A stretch of DNA of 64,000 nucleotides from Notolepis coatsorum (taxonomy: Eukaryota > Chordata > Actinopteri > Aulopiformes > Paralepididae): the NCBI GenBank assembly GCA_963971535.1, contig OZ020601.1:24352471-24416470 (forward strand). The letters run 5' to 3'. Both the position numbers and the translations under genes were made by a program. The notes beneath the pieces were generated by a model that had not been told where the DNA came from, did not search any database, and saw nothing but the letters and a program-made list of their open reading frames with translations. Below, one piece after another: positions 24,031 to 35,639 of the stretch (position 1 is its first letter; each line of letters begins with the position of its first letter).

Positions 24031-24750
24031 AAGTTTATTAACAGATTGCAGAATGGGTACAGTACAGTACAGCTCAATACATACAATTGTTAAGGGATGC
24101 AGACCAGAGAAAGACTTTCGTCTTGTTTACATTGTTGTTACATTGTTGTTTTCAATTCATCATAACATATATGACATACATGACATACAGATAGACAGTA
24201 CTGCTACATCTATACATTTATGACATATCAGATTTGCAAATACAGTACTGTTTGTGATACAAAAAGTGTCCAGAAAAAAAGTGTATATACATTTACATTA
24301 CATTTACATTTAGTCATTTAGCTGACGCTTTTATCCAAAGCGACTTACAAGTTCTGTACGACAAGCCATCAGGAAGGGCACAACTCTATCAGCTGAGCAA
24401 CAATGTTCATCTAAGTGTTGAGTGCTACAGTGTAGGTTAGTTTATTAGGACAAGTGCATGACAGTATGGTTAGTTAGGGTTAGATAATTTTTTTTTCTTT
24501 TCTTTTTTCTTTCTTTTTTTTTAATTCAGATAATGGTTGAAGAAGTGCGTCTTTAGTCAACGGCGAAAGATTGGACGTGTTTCGGCTGTCCTAACTGGGG
24601 TGGGTAGTTCATTCCACCATTGTGGGGCAAGGATTGAAAATAGGCGGCTTCTCTTTGATGACCCTCCCGGAGCTTGGATACATTTGACGTAGAAACTGTA
24701 CATTGGGGGAGGTTGGGTGGGTGGGGTGGGGTTGGGTGGGTGCATAATAA
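23993..24750 (-). mobile_element. LINE-A 3' end interrupted by another repeat
   Basis: (tgatt)n tail at 23993-24029 and LINE-A 3' UTR to about 24290. A foreign repeat follows to about 24672; then the LINE-A sequence resumes at acatttgacgtagaaactg. Short atacattt sequences lie at both junctions. Confidence 0.8.
24291..24672. mobile_element. dispersed fish repeat (tttagctgacgcttttatcc type)
   Basis: It opens acatttacattacatttaca and holds cttttatccaaagcgactta, a widespread teleost SINE/LINE-tail motif. A minus-strand LINE coding end (FNHYLN-type) is possible but unclear. Confidence 0.65.
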
Positions 24751-25531
24751 TATGCGTATGCTGCATATTAAATCACTGTAAATACTAATGTAAATCATTG
24801 TTTCGTTGTACATATTGTGTATAGTTTATAACGTTAATATTGTTTTTTACATGACGTTAGTAGCTAGATAGCTTGCTAGCCAGCATTCCCGAAACTCTAA
24901 CATGCCCCGATTTAAAATGGTTCTCTCCTCTTTGTATATGTTTATCCTCACAAACTAAGTATTCTGCCAGGGAACTTATGGACACGACAGTAGTAGTAGT
25001 TATAAGGTTTTTGATCTTGTAACGTTAACGTTAGTTAGCTCACAGTCACGAAAGGGGCTACTATCGCATCAACACGCCGTGACGTGTAGCTAGCTAGCTT
25101 GCTAACCGGCATGATGCGTGTGCAGTGTTTGCCCCACAGGTCTGAGAAGAGGACCTGCACATTTTACTCGTTCCTGAAACTCCTCTACATGCCCCGATTT
25201 AAAATGGTTCACGACAGTAGACATAATGCTATAGCATTTAGCGGGGTAACGTTAACGTTAGCTAGCTAGCTTGGTACTATGACCCGTGACAGGGATAAGG
25301 CGACAGCCTAACAGACCAATAGCATAGCGTACTGAACAACAGGCTACCTAGTGGTAAATGTAGTTCTTTTTTTTACGACAAATTAAAAACCTTATAACTA
25401 CCTTTGTTTCAACCAAAAATGCTTAAACAATCATGTTAGTGGTAGAAGGGAACTCATTTTGTGCACAAATGGAAAGCTTGCCAATGTTCACGCGACAGAA
25501 TTGTTACAATAGCCGATAATCCATTTTCCCA

Positions 25532-26620
25532 ATGATTGATTGATTGATTGATTGAAAACTTTATTAACAGATTGCAGAATGGGTACAGTACAGCTCAATA
25601 CATACAATTGTTAAGGGGATGCAGACCAGAGAAAGACTTTCGTCTTGTTTACATCAGGGTCCCCCATTTTCAATTCATCATAACATACATGACATACAGA
25701 TAGACAGTAGGCCTACTGCTACATCTATATACATTTATGACATATCAGATTTGCAAATACAGTACTGTTTGTGATACCAAAAGAGTCCAGAAAAGAGAGT
25801 ATATACATTTGACGTAGAAACTGTACATTGGAGGGTAGGTGGGGGGGACTGTACATTGGAGGAGGTTGGGTGGGTGGGGTGGGCCACTGTACACCTGTAC
25901 AAGCAAAACTGTACATTGGAATATTGACAAAACCATACTTGGTCATTTACTGTACATTGGGTTGGGTTAGGACATTTACAGGGTCCAGTTTCGAATTGCA
26001 GTCTCCCGTAGGTGTTCTTTGAGAGTGTTTTTGAAAGTGGGTAGTGATTCACATTCCTTTACAGCTTTGGGTAGGGCGTTCCACATTGATGTGGAATAAT
26101 TGCTAAACGTGTTTAGTCCCTTGTTTGAGCCGAATCTGGGTTTAACATGATTTGTGGAGCTCCCTCTGGTGTTGTGATCGTGGTATTCACTGACCTTTGG
26201 GAAGTATTTTGACATGTACATGGGTACCTTGGTCGTGTAGTGTATCTTGTAGACCAGGCCCATTGCAAGTTGCTGTACTCTGTCGTCTACTCTAAGCCAT
26301 CCTAGTTTGTCAAAGTGGGCAGGGGTGAGGTGGGTTCTAGGAGTAAGGTCAAGCAGTAGTCTGACCAGTTTGTTTTGAGATGTTTGTAATTTAGTTTTTA
26401 GCGCATTTGAGGTGCTTTGGTACCATGAGGTGCAAGCATAGTCGTAGTACCCTTGAATGAGTGCTCCTGCCAGAGTCTTCAGGGTATTCTTGTTTACCAG
26501 TGAGGAGATCCGGTACAAGAATCGAGTTCGTTGGTTGACTTTTTTTTATTACATTGGATGCCATTTTGTCACAGGAAAGATTTGCCTCTAGGATGGAGCC
26601 CAGGCAGGTAATTTCTTCTT
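25532..26620 (-). pseudogene. LINE-A copy (3' half)
   Basis: A tgattgattg tail at 25532 starts the minus-strand 3' end. The coding part 25976-26520 encodes [20 protein letters not shown] and [19 protein letters not shown], truncated at its 5' side near 26620. Confidence 0.9.
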
Positions 26621-27240
26621 TCCTGATAAATCCCTATACGGGTGGAACAACCAGTGACGTCAGACTACACCTCCTAATTGAATTGAATGAAATATTTATT
26701 TCGAAAATAATATATTTTATAAAAACAACACAAAAATAGTTAGTATTATTAACTTTACATGTCCGAAAAGGAGTAGGAAGAAGTATAAACTTATTCTCTA
26801 CTACTGTGATTAAATATTAATATTTTCACAATACACATATACATACATACACATATGTACACTTTAATACACTATTCTTATTTTATTTTAAATACATTAT
26901 GTACCCACAATAATAATATAAATCAAATAATAACATAATATGTAAACAATTGGTGATTGCCAAATCCTTTTTTCGTCCCTGTACCTCGTGCAAATTATTT
27001 TGACGTTATTGATTGGAATCGATACCTAACTATGTATTTTAATAGAATCAAATGTTTCGAACAAAAGGGAACAAGCTTTCTATTTATTTTTTCAACGCCA
27101 ACACGAGCCACACCGTTACTTTTCCGCGATCGACTACTTGAGTCTAGAAGAAGCTCCGCTCTTTGTCACGTGACACTGGTGTTTTACATTATTAAAGGGG
27201 CGTTGATGTTTCCAATGCAAATGATACACTTGTCACGTTT

Positions 27241-27900
27241 GATTGATTTGATTGATTGATTGAAAACTTTATTAACAGATTGCAGAATGGGTACAGTACA
27301 GTTCAATACATACAATTGTTAAGAGGATGCAGACCAGAGAAAGACTTTCGTCTTGTTTACATCAGGGTCCCCCATTTTCAATTCATCGTAACATATATGA
27401 CAGATAGACAGTACTGCTACATCTATACATTTATGACATACCAGATTTGCAAATACAGTACTGTTTGTGATACGAAAAGAGTCCAGAAAAGAAGTATATA
27501 CATTTGACGTAGAAACTGTACATTGGAGGAGGTTGGGTAGGTGGGGGGGGTACTGTACATTGGAGGAGGTTGGGTAGGAGTGTGGGGGTGGGGGGGGGGG
27601 GGGTTGGGTAGGAGGGGTGGGGGGGGGACACTGTACAACTGTACAAGCAACACTGTACATTGGAATATTGACAAGACCATACTTGGTCATTTTTACTGTA
27701 CATTGGAGGGGGTTGTGTTAGGACATTTACAGGGGCCAGTTTCGAATTGCAGTCTCCCGTAGGTGTTTTTTGAGAGTGTTTTTGAAAGTGGGTAGTGATT
27801 CACATTCCTTTACAGCTTTGGGTAGTGCGTTCCACATTGATGTGGCATAATTGCGAAACGTTGATCGTAGAGATGTTTCAATCAGAAGCTTCGTAGTATT
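27241..27900 (-). pseudogene. LINE-A copy (3' end)
   Basis: (tgatt)n tail, 3' UTR with a repeated gtacattggaggaggttgg motif and G-rich runs, then the ECESLPTFK coding end in reverse. It is cut off at about 27870. Confidence 0.88.
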
Positions 27901-28044
27901 GGTTGTCAAAGCTTTGTAATAAAGGCAAAAAATGTCTTACTGCAGTCAGCAGCAGCAAGTTAAAATGTAAAAAATGCTTTATTTCTTTTGTTACTATTAT
28001 TTTTTATATTTATAAAGCATATGTATACTTTTTCCAATAACATA

Positions 28045-28215
28045 TGTAGAATGATCGTCTGGAGGCTATGACTTGGTGCAAGCTCGTTTATTGACAACTT
28101 CAGTATGCAGTAACAGACAGACTCCTTCACGTTCCGTGTAACAATATATAACTCCAGATCAATGCGCATGCCTTAGAACTACCCCTGCATATCTTATATA
28201 CTTCCGTATATGACA
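28045..28215 (-). repeat. G1 3' LTR
   Basis: 171 bp, TG...CA on the minus strand. It contains AATAAA in the R-like region (gtcaataaacgag on the minus strand). It is preceded on the minus strand by the polypurine tract. Confidence 0.94.
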
Positions 28216-28458
28216 TCTCCCCTTTTCAGCATGTTATCTCTAACATCATAGGAACATCCCAAATGAAAAATACTATAGGCTGAACATACCATTTTAACTT
28301 AAATCTGTCTAAAACAATGAACTGTTTAAGCTTTCAAGTGTTATTATTACAGTTAAATCACCAACCAACATTTCAACATCCAATACAACATTCCTTTTTT
28401 TTTTTTTTAACATTGTTAAATGTTAAAAACTCTGCACAGTCCATTTTACCCGACCGAT

Positions 28459-29187
28459 CTACAGGTCAAGTCTCTTGACTGGCTTACTCAGTCGTCCCGA
28501 TCGGGTCACCGTTTGACCGGACAACAGGGTTGTAGGTGTAGTTGTAGCCACACTCTGACTGGCAGGAACAGTCTCTAACAAGGTGTGTCTGTCAGAGTGG
28601 GAGTCTGTCCCTGCGCACTCACCAGGCGTTGCTGGGGTTGGCTGCATCGCAGGCACCGGTTGGAGGTGGCGGCGGTTACGCCGCAGCTCTGTTCCTTGCT
28701 GTGTCTGGATGACGAAGGATCTCGGGGTGCTGTTCTCGCTGGAGATCACTGCTGGCAAGGACCACTTCTTGTCATGGTCCAGCTTGGAGTACAACGTCTC
28801 CTGGTCGCAGGGCCTGTTTAGCTTTTTCCTTCTGATCCTTCTCTCGCACAGCTGCCTTGCTGGGCCATTTTGGGGTGAGGTTTTCTCAAGAGTGGGGAGG
28901 GTGGTTCTGAGTTTCCTCCCCATCAAGAGCTCCGCTGGGCTGTAGCCTGTGGAGGAGCACGGAGTAGACCTGTAGCTCAGTAGAGCCATAGCTGGGTCAT
29001 CTTGCTTGAGGATTTTCTTTGCCGTCTGCACGGCTCTCTCTGCGTGCCCGTTGCCTTGCGGGTGATGAGGGCTGGACGTGTAGCGTTTGAAGTCCAGTTG
29101 CCTAGCCAGCTCCTTGAACTCCATACTTGCAAACTGGGGTCCATTGTCGCTCACCACTTCCTCAGGAATTCCGAATCTCGCGAACAC
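28459..29187 (-). pseudogene. G1 integrase core and C-terminus
   Basis: A second frame, shifted from the upstream one, carries VVSDNGPQFAS and HHPQGNGHAERAVQT, with integrase catalytic D and E. A long polar C-terminus ends 240 bp before the 3' LTR. No envelope-like frame follows. Confidence 0.9.
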
Positions 29188-29251
29188 GGCCTTCAGCCTC
29201 TGAATGACTTGTGTACTGGTTGTGGAAGACAGGTGGAGTATCTCGATGAAC

Positions 29252-30253
29252 CTAGAGTACTGATATTACTAGGTAGTTGTTGTGCTTGTACGCACAGAGG
29301 TCCATGGCGATCCTCTTCCAGGGTCGCTCTGGGAGTGGCGTGGAGAGGAGAGGCTCTTTTTGTTGAGTTCTTTTCAGTTCACAGCATACCTGGCACGACG
29401 CCACAAGCTGGCTTAACTCTGTGGAGAGACCAGGCCACCATACTGAGGAACTCGCTCTCTCCCTACATTTCACTAGGCCCTGGTGCCCTTCATGGATTCT
29501 CTGAAGGATCTCTCCTCTCATCTGTCTCGGCATGACAATCCTGTTCCCTCTTAGGACAAGTCCATTTAGCTCTGACAGCTCTGATTTCACTGGGCCATAG
29601 GGTCTCGCCTCGATAGGCACCTCGGCTAGGTGTTCAGGCCATCCCTTTTTTATGAGTCTGGCGACTGACAACAGTTTGGCGTCAGCTGCTGTGGCCGCTC
29701 TGATCTCGTCCATCTTGCTTGTGGACGCTGGGATCCCCTCCATTACACTAGCCACATAGCATGCCACCTCACGCTGTGTGTCCAAGTCTGCATCTGTGTT
29801 GGCCATTGGGCTGCGTGACAGAGTATCTGCGACAACCAGAGTCTTTCCAGGAGCATACTCTGCCACCGCGTTGAACCTCATGAGCCTCATGAGGAGTCGC
29901 TGGCATCGGAGAGGCACATTGTCCAGGCTGCGAGTGTTAATGAGAGGTACAAGGGGCTTGTGGTCAGTTATTAGCTTGAACTGGCCCAGTCCACTGAGGT
30001 ACCGGTCGAACCTCTCGCACGCCCACACGCCGGCCAGACCTTCTTTTTCAATCTGGGCATAGCGCGTTTCTGCTTCGGTGAGGCGTCTTGAGCAGTACGC
30101 CACAGGTTTCCACTGCTCGCCATGAAGTTGAAGTAGCACGCCCCCTAACCCGTAACTGCTTGCGTCGGCAGACACAGCGGTGGGCTTGCTCACGTCGTAG
30201 AAGGCGAGTACTGGTGCTGGGGTCAACAGCTCTTTGATCCTCTGAAAAGCTGT
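29252..30253 (-). pseudogene. G1 RNase H and integrase N-terminus
   Basis: RNase H is marked by SADASSYGLGGVLLQ, YAQIEKEGLAGVWACERF and ITDHKPL, then DTLSR. The integrase zinc finger reads HEGHQGLVKCRERA...CQVC, followed by the start of the catalytic core (RIAMDLC). The frame ends at a stop near 29252. Confidence 0.9.
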
Positions 30254-31261
30254 TTACTGGGCATGGTTCCATGTCCATGCATTCTTGTGCTTCAGGAGCT
30301 CATACAGCGGTTGTCCTACTGTTGAGAGGTCTGGGACGTACCTGCCGAGATAATTCACCATTCCCAGCACCCTCCTCAGCTCCTGCACATCTGTTGGCGG
30401 CGCCAGCTGCCGGATAGCCTCCACTTTTGCTGGGTCAGGCCGGATCTCGGACTGGTCGATGATGTGCCCGAGAAACCGTAGCTGACTTTGCTTGATGGAG
30501 CACTTTTCTCTATTCAGCTTCAGGCCAGCCGTCTCTATGCGCTGCATCACCTTCTCCAGGCGACTGTCATGCTCTTTTTCTGTGGCCCCGTAGACGAGAA
30601 TGTCGTCCATGAAGATCTCGACGCCCTCTAACCCGTCCAGGGTCTCCATCATCTTCCTCTGGAAGATTTCCGGCGCGCTTGTGATCCCGAATGGCAGTCG
30701 CTTGAAGTTGAACCTGCCAAACGGCGTGATGAAGGTGGTGAGCTTACAGCTGTCTGGGTGCAACAGGATTTGAAAGAATCCACTGGCGGCATCGAGTGAC
30801 GTGAAGACTGTGGCCCCGCTTAGCTTTGCTGTGATCTCGTCGGTAGTGGGCAGGGTGTACTGTTCTCTTTTAACAGCCTCGCTCAGCCTCTTGAGATCCA
30901 CACAGATGCAGGCTTTTCCTGTGCTCTTCAGGACCGGCACCATGGGTGCACACCAATCGGTAGGCTGTGTCACCTTCTCAATGATGCCATTCCTCTCCAT
31001 CCTTTGGAGCTCCTCCTTGACCTTCTGCAGCATAGGGAGAGGTACACGTCGCGCTGTGTATACCGCGTACGGCTGGGCGCCATCTTTCAGCAGTATTCTT
31101 ACTGGTTCAGTTTGTAATGTCCCATGCTCCCTGTATGCCTGCAAATGTTCATTTTTCCCGCTGCTGCTCACCGTTTCCTCCACTCTTCTCACTAAATTCA
31201 TTTTCACTGACATTGGCCTGCTGAGTAGGTTGTTTACTGTAGGCCCCCGGATGACATAAGC
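30254..31261 (-). pseudogene. G1 reverse transcriptase
   Basis: RT motifs are in order: VPVLKSTGKACICVDLKRL (with VDL), FTSLDAASGFFQI, LPFGITSAPEIFQ and the catalytic MDDILVY. LGHIID leads into the connection domain. An in-frame TAA near 30254 (minus CAGTAAACAG) ends it; the frame then continues unchanged into RNase H. Confidence 0.92.
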
Positions 31262-32940
31262 CAGGGGTGGCCAACCCGCGGCTCGCGAGCCGCATGCGGC
31301 TCTTTGCCCGTCAATGTGCGGCTCTTCCATCCATAAAAAAAAAAAAAAAAAAAAATTTAAATTTTTTTTTTTATGTCACTCATTCCATAAGGATGTAGAA
31401 TAAACATTTACAATTTTTTTTTAAATGGTCCATTTGCATGTTCTTGGTATCTGAATCTAGGGACATATATGGATCAGTGTCAGAAATAGTGTGTCTGTTA
31501 CTAGGCTTGAGTAAATTGTAATGAACCAAAGGAGAATATCAATTCTATTTAAAAAAAAATTATCTTTGACTGTAAATAACACCATGCTAAAATTGACCAG
31601 ACCTGAAAAATCTAAGCAAATGAATAAAGGGAAGATGATTAAACAGAAGGTTTTGTAGATACAGTACTGAATTCTGCCATCTTTTTTATAATGTAAATTT
31701 CTCCACCATTTTTCATCATATTGCAACACCGTTTTTTGCAAGACGTTCACAGAAAGGTAGAGAAACTAACTGCGTTCTGTTTTATGGCAATAACGTTCAG
31801 GTTTGTGGGAGATAATCCCAAAAAATAAGAGAAATTAAAAAGTAAATCCAGAAGTCAGATGATTGACAGGGGCTGGTGTGAGCTGGGTAGGGTCGTTTTT
31901 CGAAATTTGAAAGCCCTGAGTCTCTTCCTTCAAAAGACTACACTCACTTTTGGCTGTGCCACTTCCTCCTGTCAATATGCGCCGGTTTCCGACTCAATGC
32001 CCTGAGATTTCTATAATCTTATATTTCACTAATAACAGTTAAAATAATTGGTAAACAAACATAATGCTGAAAATATACACTTTTACTGTATATCTCGGGC
32101 TTAAGAGGTTAACCCTGTGAGGCCCAAATTAAAAAGAAATTAGCAACTTCAGAGGCCAGAGGGTGGGACATATAAACACATTTACTATCAAATAGCATTG
32201 TGAGGCTGAACAACAGGACCAATTGACTATACATGTGCTTAAAGGGGAACTATCTTATAAATGGCTTTTTTCAGTGTTTACCATTGTTTCTTAGCTATGT
32301 GGACTTATATTAATAGGATATATGTCTCTAATTCTCATATTGGCGAATTCTTCCAATTCTCCTCTCACAATATTCACCCTCACTGAACTGAGTCATCTGA
32401 AAATGTGCATATCTGTGATGTCAGAGATTTCTCAGCTGCATAATAATGTGGCAGTTGATGTGGCAGTTGGCACCAGGCCACACAGTGGTTGGAGCCCAGC
32501 CTCAAAACGGCTTAAGATCTTGAGGTAGAAAAATGCGGTTTTTAGTACTTGATTAGAAATACAAAACAATGCATTTTTTTTGAAAAAAAACCTAGGTGTT
32601 CCATAGACTCACAGGAATTGTGTAAAAGTGCCCAAATAGTGAAAGAAATAGTAAAATAGTTCCCCTTTAACATTTTTTAAATAAACATTATTTTTTTAAA
32701 TGGCTAAAAGTGATTTTGTAATTTTGCAACCGTGGGTCTCACAGGGTACTTTTAACCCTGTGAGGCCCAAATAAAAAAGACATTAGCAACTTCAGAGGCC
32801 AGAGGGTGAGACCTATAAACACATGAAGGGTGCCGTGACTGAAAAAAAAGGTTGAGAAACGCTGGTATATGGTGTGGCTCTTTGTGGTACCACAGTCATT
32901 TTTTTGTGGCTCTTAGTCTCTGACTGGTTGGCCACCCCTG
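31262..32940. mobile_element. hAT DNA transposon inserted in G1
   Basis: Terminal inverted repeats caggggtggccaacc (15 of 15 matching) at both ends, and the exact 8-bp duplication acataagc at 31254-31261 and 32941-32948. No intact transposase is visible. The internal part shares a stretch with 11736-12778 plus 15523-15640. An A/T tract lies near 31336-31372. Confidence 0.95.
32109..32826. repeat. repeat with duplicated ends inside the hAT (possible nested TTAA element)
   Basis: ttaaccctgtgaggcccaaa occurs at about 32109 and again near 32754, each followed by about 70 similar bases. The reverse complement tgggtctcacaggg lies just before the second copy. This looks like a nested TTAA-type element with one end duplicated. 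Confidence 0.5.
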
Positions 32941-32948
32941 ACATAAGC

Positions 32949-33689
32949 TGTGAGTGGGTGTGTCTTACCCTTGTAGGTCACAGTGCTCTGGATCTGTCCT
33001 ATGCAATGCAGCTCGCCACCTGGGCTGTCCAGTGGTATTTCCGCAGGCTCCAGCGGTCTGTTTGGCATGAGTGAGTGGTAGGTCTCCTCGCAAATGATGC
33101 TCACATCCGCCCCAGTGTCGATTTTAAACTCGACCGGTGTGGAGCCCATCAACACCTTGACGGCCCACCTCTTTGGCGACCCACCTGCTTTACTCACTTC
33201 CCCCATGTAGTACCCATCTTCTGACCCAGAGTCCTGCTGTTGTTGCTGCACTTCTTTTTGTTCTCCGACCTCACGTACTGCTTTCCTATTTCTACACACT
33301 TTGCTCCAGTGCCTTACTTTGTCGCAGGTATTACATGTGGACTTTTTAGCTGGACAGTTCTCATCTCTACTGTGCCACGCTCTCCCACATTGTCTACATT
33401 GTCCTCTGTCGCCCCCTTGTGGCTTACCCTGGCGGCCATTTCCTTTGTAGCGCTTGTTGTGAGTCACCTCGTGTATCGCCCCGCCTCCGGCTGTCTCTCC
33501 TTGCACGCTGATCTGCGCCGCAACCTCTTCAGACTGCCTGACAGTCTCTATGGTCAGCGCGAGTGTCAGATCTCTCGTCATCTGCAACTTACGGGAGACT
33601 TCTTTGTCGAGGACTCCAACGACGATTCTGTCACGGATGTTCTCATCCTTGCTCGCGCCGAAATCACAATGCACAGCCAGTTCATACAA
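32949..33689 (-). pseudogene. G1 gag C-terminus with zinc knuckles and aspartic protease
   Basis: A minus-strand frame contains zinc-knuckle sequences CRQCGRAWHSRDENC and CNTCDKVRHWSKVC. The aspartic-protease signature FKIDTGADVSII follows. The frame is cut by the hAT at 32940. The length of that insertion plus its duplication shifts the frame exactly to that of the RT segment, so pro and RT were one frame before it. Confidence 0.85.
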
Positions 33690-33846
33690 AGCCCTAATAA
33701 AAGTCTGCTTTTTCTCCTGCTCTCTGACAGAGAGCAGGAGAAAAAGCAGACTTTATTAGGGCTTTGTATTAACTGGCTGTGCATTGTGATTTCGGCGCGA
33801 GCAAGGATGAGAACATCCGTGACAGAATCGTCGTTGGAGTCCTCGA
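33607..33846. repeat. imperfect inverted duplication (about 120-bp arms) within G1 gag
   Basis: Arm 33607-33726 is repeated in reverse complement at 33728-33846. By eye I count one substitution and one single-base length difference (aaaa versus aaa). One arm keeps the gag frame; the other truncates it. Confidence 0.9.
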
Positions 33847-34152
33847 GTACAGTGTACCCGTTGATGGAAACATGCCCGTTCGTGTATGACGTTCCGTCGC
33901 GGTACAAAGTAGTCATCGAACTTCACTAGCACTCTTCTAAAGTCATTTTGATGTGCTACTACTTCAAATTCAAACGAACGGAATATATTCTCCGACTCGC
34001 TTCCCATAGCATATATCAGACTGCTAACCTGCACGGTACCCTCTTCCTTATCCAACTTGGTAGCCGTTCTGAATCTCACAAAACGCTGCTTCCATTCGGG
34101 CCATTCTCCAGGTTTGTTGAAAGGAAAACTCGCCGGCGGTTGAAAATTAGCC

Positions 34153-34180
<28 letters not shown>
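33847..34180 (-). pseudogene. G1 gag, N-terminal part
   Basis: A minus-strand open frame encodes a hydrophilic Gag-like segment with PFNKPGEWPEWKQRFVRFR, a common start of teleost gypsy Gag. The frame breaks at the inverted duplication (33607-33846). A poly(A/T) tract at 34152-34177 lies just before the LTR. Confidence 0.75.
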
Positions 34181-34184
<4 letters not shown>

Positions 34185-34198
34185 TACTTCTGACACCA

Positions 34199-34369
34199 TG
34201 TAGAATGATCGTCTGGAGGCTATGACTTGGTGCAAGCTCGTTTATTGACAACTTCAGTATGCAGTAACAGACAGACTCCTTCACGTTCCGTGTAACAATA
34301 TATAACTCCTGATCAATGCGCATGCCTTAGAACTACCCCTGCATATCTTATATACTTCCGTATATGACA
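34199..34369 (-). repeat. G1 5' LTR
   Basis: 171 bp, the partner of 28045-28215 with one visible substitution, followed by target duplication acata at 34370-34374. Confidence 0.94.
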
Positions 34370-34880
34370 ACATATGCATTGATATTATGTAAACGTATAC
34401 TACTTCCAAATCTGTAGGTCCCTACAGTAGGCCTAAGTCTGTGCTGCTGTGTGAGCTGTACATGCCATGCCAGGACAACTCCCTCACTCTGAGGCTCAGC
34501 TGCCTCTCATTTAAACACAATGGAATGTGGCAGAAATCACTTTGGACAAACTCTGACTACTGCCGGTAACATCTGGTATCTGTAAAGCAGTGGTGGGAAA
34601 AGTAAAGTAAGTACTGCTTACAACTGACTTACACTGTAATAATCATAACTACCTACCTCCAGGGGCGTATTTGACGCCGGGGACGGCGGATAGTGTCCCC
34701 CCCACGTTTTACCGTCCAAAGAGCTGAGTCTGACTACCTGTTCTATTATTATGCAAAGAGCAGTAGATGGGGGTCGCATTCTTGCCCTGCAAGGGCCAAG
34801 TACCCACTCGCTAAAGTACTTGTCTTTGCATAATAATAGCTCGGGTCGTCAGCCTAGGTGTGTGTTAAAATACGTCAAAC

Positions 34881-35180
34881 ATATTGTTTACACTGTCTTT
34901 CTTCTATTATAACCCTCCCAAATCATATTCAGAAAGTATCACAGAGACTTCTATTGACCAAGGAATTAGTTATTATTTCGCGGTTTATTCACATAACGTT
35001 ATATTGTTTACACTGTCTTTCTTCTATTATAACCCTCCCAAATCATATTCAGAAAGTATCACAGAGACTTCTATTGACCAAGGAATTAGTTATTATTTCG
35101 CAGTTTATTCACATAACGTTATATTGTTTACACTGTCTTTCTTCTATTATAACCCTCCCAAATCATATTCAGAAAGGCAC
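34881..35180. repeat. 120-bp tandem repeat, 2.5 copies
   Basis: atattgtttacactgtcttt recurs at 34881, 35001 and 35121. The copies differ by about one base (cgcggttt versus cgcagttt), so this is recent. Confidence 0.95.
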
Positions 35181-35399
35181 ACACACAACATATTCCAGTT
35201 AACGGTATATTTTTTTAATGATTCGTTATGGCGTAATCAATACTTCCATGCGTATAAATTGCGTTCGCAACCTCCGTGTTTTGGGGGTAGTCATCAGAAA
35301 CCTCGGATCCGGGATTCGCTCCCATCCGTCGGGCAAGAACTGTGGGTTTTCAGCCTCTCTCTCTGGAGCTTAACGGAGTTTCTGGAGGAGCTTGTCGCG

Positions 35400-35515
35400 G
35401 CTCATGCGCATGCGCACGCTCAACCAATCAGAGAGGGGCTTCGCTCAACCAATCAGAGAGGGGTCTGCAGAAATAGAGTTCAACCAATCAGAGAGGGGTC
35501 TGCAGAAATGCAGCT
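35400..35515. repeat. triple CCAAT-containing repeat
   Basis: caaccaatcagagagggg occurs three times (about 35420, 35447, 35481), two with a following tctgcagaaat. CCAAT boxes in a row can be promoter elements, but no gene start is visible downstream. A C run of about 22 follows at 35528. Confidence 0.8.
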
Positions 35516-35639
35516 ACGGGCCCTAACCCCCCCCCCCCCCCCCCCCCCCCCATCGACGTCACTCGCCACGCCCCCAAATCTGTCCCCGGCACACATTGAG
35601 AGAGAGTTACGCCAGTGCCTACCTCAACCTATAGTCTAC

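Larger units (their letters stand above)
28045..34369 (-). mobile_element. Ty3/gypsy LTR retrotransposon G1 (complete ends, damaged genes)
   Basis: Direct repeats 28045-28215 and 34199-34369 (171 bp each) begin TG and end CA. I see one difference between them (near 28156 and 34310). Both sides carry the 5-bp duplication acata (28040-28044, 34370-34374). On the minus strand the 5' LTR is followed by TGGTGTCAGAAGT, a TGG-type primer-binding site, and the 3' LTR is preceded by the polypurine tract GAAAAGGGGAGA. Order is gag, protease, RT, RNase H, integrase, as in Ty3/gypsy. A 1,679-bp hAT splits it at 31262-32940. A nonsense codon (about 30254) and a frameshift (about 29190-29250) damage pol, and an inverted duplication lies in gag. 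Confidence 0.95.

Noticed and set aside
28583..31259. Plus-strand frames of 120-177 codons
   Set aside because: Antisense to G1 pol.
33240..33929. Plus-strand frame of 229 codons
   Set aside because: Antisense to G1 gag and made symmetric by the inverted duplication; no domain.
23400..34000. RSPH4A or ZUP1, neighbours of RWDD1 in mammals
   Set aside because: No exon matching these proteins was seen; the stretch is LINE ends and gypsy G1.
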